Source of the DNA: Cohnella panacarvi Gsoil 349
Lineage (GTDB): Bacteria > Bacillota > Bacilli > Paenibacillales > Paenibacillaceae
DNA length: 64,000 nucleotides
Assembly (NCBI RefSeq): GCF_000515335.1
Contig: NZ_KI911563.1
Span: 711,576-775,575 of the forward strand
Direction: 5' to 3'
The position numbers were made by a program, and so were the translations under genes. Below the pieces are notes generated by a model that was given only the letters and a program-made list of their open reading frames with translations, was not told where the DNA came from and did no database searches. Positions 62,010 through 64,000 of the stretch are shown here, piece by piece (within the stretch, counting starts at the first letter, position 1; every line of letters begins with the position of its first letter).

Positions 62010-63437
62010 ATGTTAGTCGAACAACTGCTCAGAGTCGCCGAAATCGGCCGCTTCGTCGGAAGAACCGATGAACTGCAGGCTCTAACGGCGATCCTATCAT
62101 CGAACAGACCGGAATGGACGAATATACGGCTGCACGGACCTAGCGGAATCGGTAAGACCGCGCTTCTGAAGCGCTTCGAAACGACCCAAGACGCGGCAAC
62201 GCTATGCCTGTATGCCGATTGCTCCGGATTCGGCTCCGCGGAGGAGCTGTTCTTCGAGCTTGGCGTACAGCTATCGCGCAACGGATTCGGAGACGAGCCG
62301 GACATACCGGGGAAATCCTCGGGCGTTAAGCTGGCCGACACCATCAATCGTATCGGAAATACGGGCAAGCGGTCGGTCGTTCTGCTTCTCGACGCCGTCG
62401 AGGAAGACGAGCCGCTGGCTCGCGAGCTCCGAAGCTGGTACCTCTTGCTCGATAGCAGGATTGCGGTCGTCACGGCCGGTACGACCGCCGCGAACGCGTC
62501 CTCCTCCGGCGTGTGGCACCGCCTACAGCAACGTATTCGCCTGTCGCCCCTCTCCTACGAAGAACAGGCTGCCTATATGAGGAGCCATCACATTCACGAT
62601 CAACGACTGCAGGACGCCATCTCCCGGTTTGCCGGCGGCGTCCCGATGGCGCTGGAGCTTGCGATCGAGCGCATCCGTCGCGGATACGACCAGCAGGACT
62701 TGCTCTCGCTTTGCAGCATTCTTGTCGGGCATCTGTTGCGGCATATCGATCAACCTCTGACGTATAAGCTGATCGAAGCGTCCTCCTTGATACCGGAGTT
62801 TAACCAAGAGAGCTTGTCTGCGCTCGTGGAACAGGAACTTTCCGCCTTCGATTTCAACGCGTTCGCGCGATTGCCGCTTATCCAAGTTACCGATAACGGT
62901 TGGACATTAAGCGATCCGTTCAGAACATGGGTCGCCCTCGATTTCCAACGCCGGAAACCGCACGCCTTCCGCACCATGACGGATCGCGTGAACGAACGAT
63001 CGCCTGCCGAGAAGTCGGTCGTTTCACCGGTTCAAGCGCCTAACCCGCCGGCCGCTACGCGGCGGATCGTAGATGCCCTCGGCGTTTTGCTGCTTCATTA
63101 CGCCAATCTGGCGAATCAAAGCGAGACGCTTGCCGACTTCGCGTCGATGTTCCCTCGGCTGATGGCCGAGAACCCGTCGGCCAAAGACTCCGCAAGTCCG
63201 TTCCGCGCCGCTCTTCGGCGGGCCATTCGCGGGATGAGCGAGCAATCCGACGCTAGCTTCGCGTTAAGCAAGCTGCTCGAGCAAGCCTATATGGCCGACA
63301 CGCGTTCCCATGCGAGAACCGCGGAACGGTTCGGCTATTCGATGGCGACCTATTATCGGAATTTGAAGAAAGCCAAAAACCTGCTTGCCGAGACGTTATT
63401 GTCCATGGAGCAGGAGCATGAACGCGAACGCCGGTAA
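62010..63437 (+). CDS. STAND-like P-loop NTPase with C-terminal HTH
   Basis: A 475-residue protein. The NTPase (about 15-250) has Walker A LHGPSGIGKTALLKRF with K49, Walker B SVVLLLDAVEED, a sensor region IAVVTAGTT and the family pattern FAGGVPMALELA. A helical domain follows. Residues 435-470 (RTAERFGYSMATYYRNLKKA) look like a sigma-4/LuxR-type helix-turn-helix. The layout suggests a MalT-like ATP-dependent regulator without a sensor repeat domain. The ATG at 62010 follows GAGGAG by 7 bp. The ligand and targets are unknown. Confidence 0.7.
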   Translation: MLVEQLLRVAEIGRFVGRTDELQALTAILSSNRPEWTNIRLHGPSGIGKTALLKRFETTQDAATLCLYADCSGFGSAEELFFELGVQLSRNGFGDEPDIPGKSSGVKLADTINRIGNTGKRSVVLLLDAVEEDEPLARELRSWYLLLDSRIAVVTAGTTAANASSSGVWHRLQQRIRLSPLSYEEQAAYMRSHHIHDQRLQDAISRFAGGVPMALELAIERIRRGYDQQDLLSLCSILVGHLLRHIDQPLTYKLIEASSLIPEFNQESLSALVEQELSAFDFNAFARLPLIQVTDNGWTLSDPFRTWVALDFQRRKPHAFRTMTDRVNERSPAEKSVVSPVQAPNPPAATRRIVDALGVLLLHYANLANQSETLADFASMFPRLMAENPSAKDSASPFRAALRRAIRGMSEQSDASFALSKLLEQAYMADTRSHARTAERFGYSMATYYRNLKKAKNLLAETLLSMEQEHERERR

Positions 63438-63484
63438 TCCCCCCATGAATATCGCCGACATCCGGTTTAATGCCTTCAGAAACT

Positions 63485-63537
63485 AGCCCAAACGATAGAG
63501 GTCGAGGTTAATGCGCCGCTATCGTCTCTTGGGCTTG
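63485..63537. repeat. Hairpin-forming inverted repeat after the NTPase gene
   Basis: AGCCCAAnnGATAG pairs with CTATCnnnnTTGGGCT. It overlaps the last codons of the GIY-YIG gene and may act as a weak convergent terminator; T tracts are lacking. Confidence 0.35.
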
Positions 63538-63908
63538 TTGTATCCTCTCTCCCCGTAAGGCTGAAGCTTCTCGAGCCACAATTCGAGCAGCGTCTCTACT
63601 TCCTCCTTGTACCCATCGAGCTCGGACGGGTCGTTCATTTGCTCCTCGCGCGGCTTGATTCGGTCGAGCACTTCGAATACGAATGCGTTGCCGCCGTAAC
63701 GGTTCCAATCGTCCCTCAGCTCCATGAACGTATTCGCGTTCATTTGCTTCGAGAAAGCCAGCCGATTGTTCATGCCATCCAAATCCATCGAGCTTCCGAC
63801 CAACGCTTTTCCGTTGACCGTATTGCGGATTTGATAGACGCCCATCGGGCGAAACGACTGTTTATACGCCGTGGCCAGATCTTTCTTCTGTTGTTTGTCC
63901 AGCGTCAT
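63519..63908 (-). CDS. GIY-YIG nuclease-like protein
   Basis: A 129-residue protein. RPMGVYQIRNTVNGKALVGSS corresponds to the two GIY-YIG strands, but the motif reads GVY and LVG. An Asn/Arg region (MNNRLAFSKQMN) and DDWNRYGGNAFVFEVLDRI follow as in small GIY-YIG proteins of Firmicutes. Activity is uncertain because of the variant residues. It starts 1 bp after the stop of the next upstream gene (TGACATG). Confidence 0.7.
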   Translation of the reverse strand: MTLDKQQKKDLATAYKQSFRPMGVYQIRNTVNGKALVGSSMDLDGMNNRLAFSKQMNANTFMELRDDWNRYGGNAFVFEVLDRIKPREEQMNDPSELDGYKEEVETLLELWLEKLQPYGERGYNKPKRR

Positions 63909-63909
63909 G

Positions 63910-64000
63910 TCAATAACCCATTTCCTTGAGGATGTTGGAAAGCGTGCGCAGCCGTTCTCCGATCAACTCCCCATCGTTGCTAAGCGCTTGGTTGAACAGC
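63910..64000 (-). CDS. C-terminal end of an unidentified gene, cut by window edge
   Basis: Twenty-nine codons are visible before TGA at 63912-63910, ending in TLSNILKEMGY. The frame is open to the window edge and is directly upstream of the GIY-YIG-like gene. Too little is seen to name it. Confidence 0.45.
   Translation of the reverse strand, partial: LFNQALSNDGELIGERLRTLSNILKEMGY

Noticed and set aside
1-64000. tRNA or rRNA genes, CRISPR arrays, insertion sequences, prophage or toxin-antitoxin modules
   Set aside because: No cloverleaf sets, regular spacer repeats, transposase motifs or terminal inverted repeats with target duplications were seen on reading both strands.

Overview
The window looks like chromosome from a GC-rich, endospore-forming Firmicute of the Paenibacillaceae, with Cohnella or Paenibacillus as the best guess. 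The reasons are the sporulation genes (cotE, spoVK, tlp), the Bacillus-type regulators (glnR, lexA with yneA and ynzC), Firmicute gene order (cotE-mutS-mutL-miaA-hfq and hflX-ynbB-glnR-glnA), strong AGGAGG ribosome sites, and frequent TTG or GTG starts. I see no rRNA, tRNA, CRISPR array, insertion sequence or prophage. Most genes lie on the minus strand.

Left part (1-17.0 kb): a nitrilase/acetyltransferase cluster, an NlpC/P60 cell-wall hydrolase, and a chromate-transporter gene followed by a two-component system. Next comes a Ser/Thr kinase with an unusual C-terminal domain. A nine-gene minus-strand run from 16.9 to 8.2 kb holds mrfA-mrfB (yprA-yprB), a HAD phosphatase, an Fpg/Nei glycosylase, endonuclease IV, a cREC-like receiver protein, a thioredoxin-like protein, an ABC ATPase and an RNA-methyltransferase-like protein. 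It ends at a strong terminator and starts from a promoter whose spacer holds a LexA-like box, so it may be a damage-inducible repair operon.

Middle part (17-31 kb): tlp, metH with divergent mtnD, a HAD phosphatase and membrane protein, and the SOS locus ynzC/yneA/lexA with five LexA-box-like sites. Then come glnA-glnR, ynbB, hflX, spoVK and two small unknowns. Two non-coding repeat patches lie here: AATAAC...GTTATT elements near 21.7-21.9 kb and a 51-bp tandem repeat at 24.84-24.99 kb.

Right-middle part (32-46 kb): a class A penicillin-binding protein, then hfq, miaA, a methyltransferase, mutL, an S41 protease, mutS, a phiEco32-type amidoligase and cotE. The amidoligase and protease are insertions into an otherwise conserved spore-coat/mismatch-repair neighbourhood.

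Right part (46-64 kb): an aromatic-acid-exporter-like protein, two tandem paralogues resembling the BtrH N-terminal family, an M32 carboxypeptidase, a YqkB-like Fe-S protein and beta-carbonic anhydrase. Next is the ferrous/ferric iron operon efeUOB under a perfect Fur box, an aldo/keto reductase, a DUF3231 protein, a 59-residue protein, a YcaQ-type glycosylase with a LURP-one protein, and speD. The end holds a STAND-like NTPase with a C-terminal HTH, and a GIY-YIG-like protein. Gene products were assigned by reading motifs only; no database search was run.
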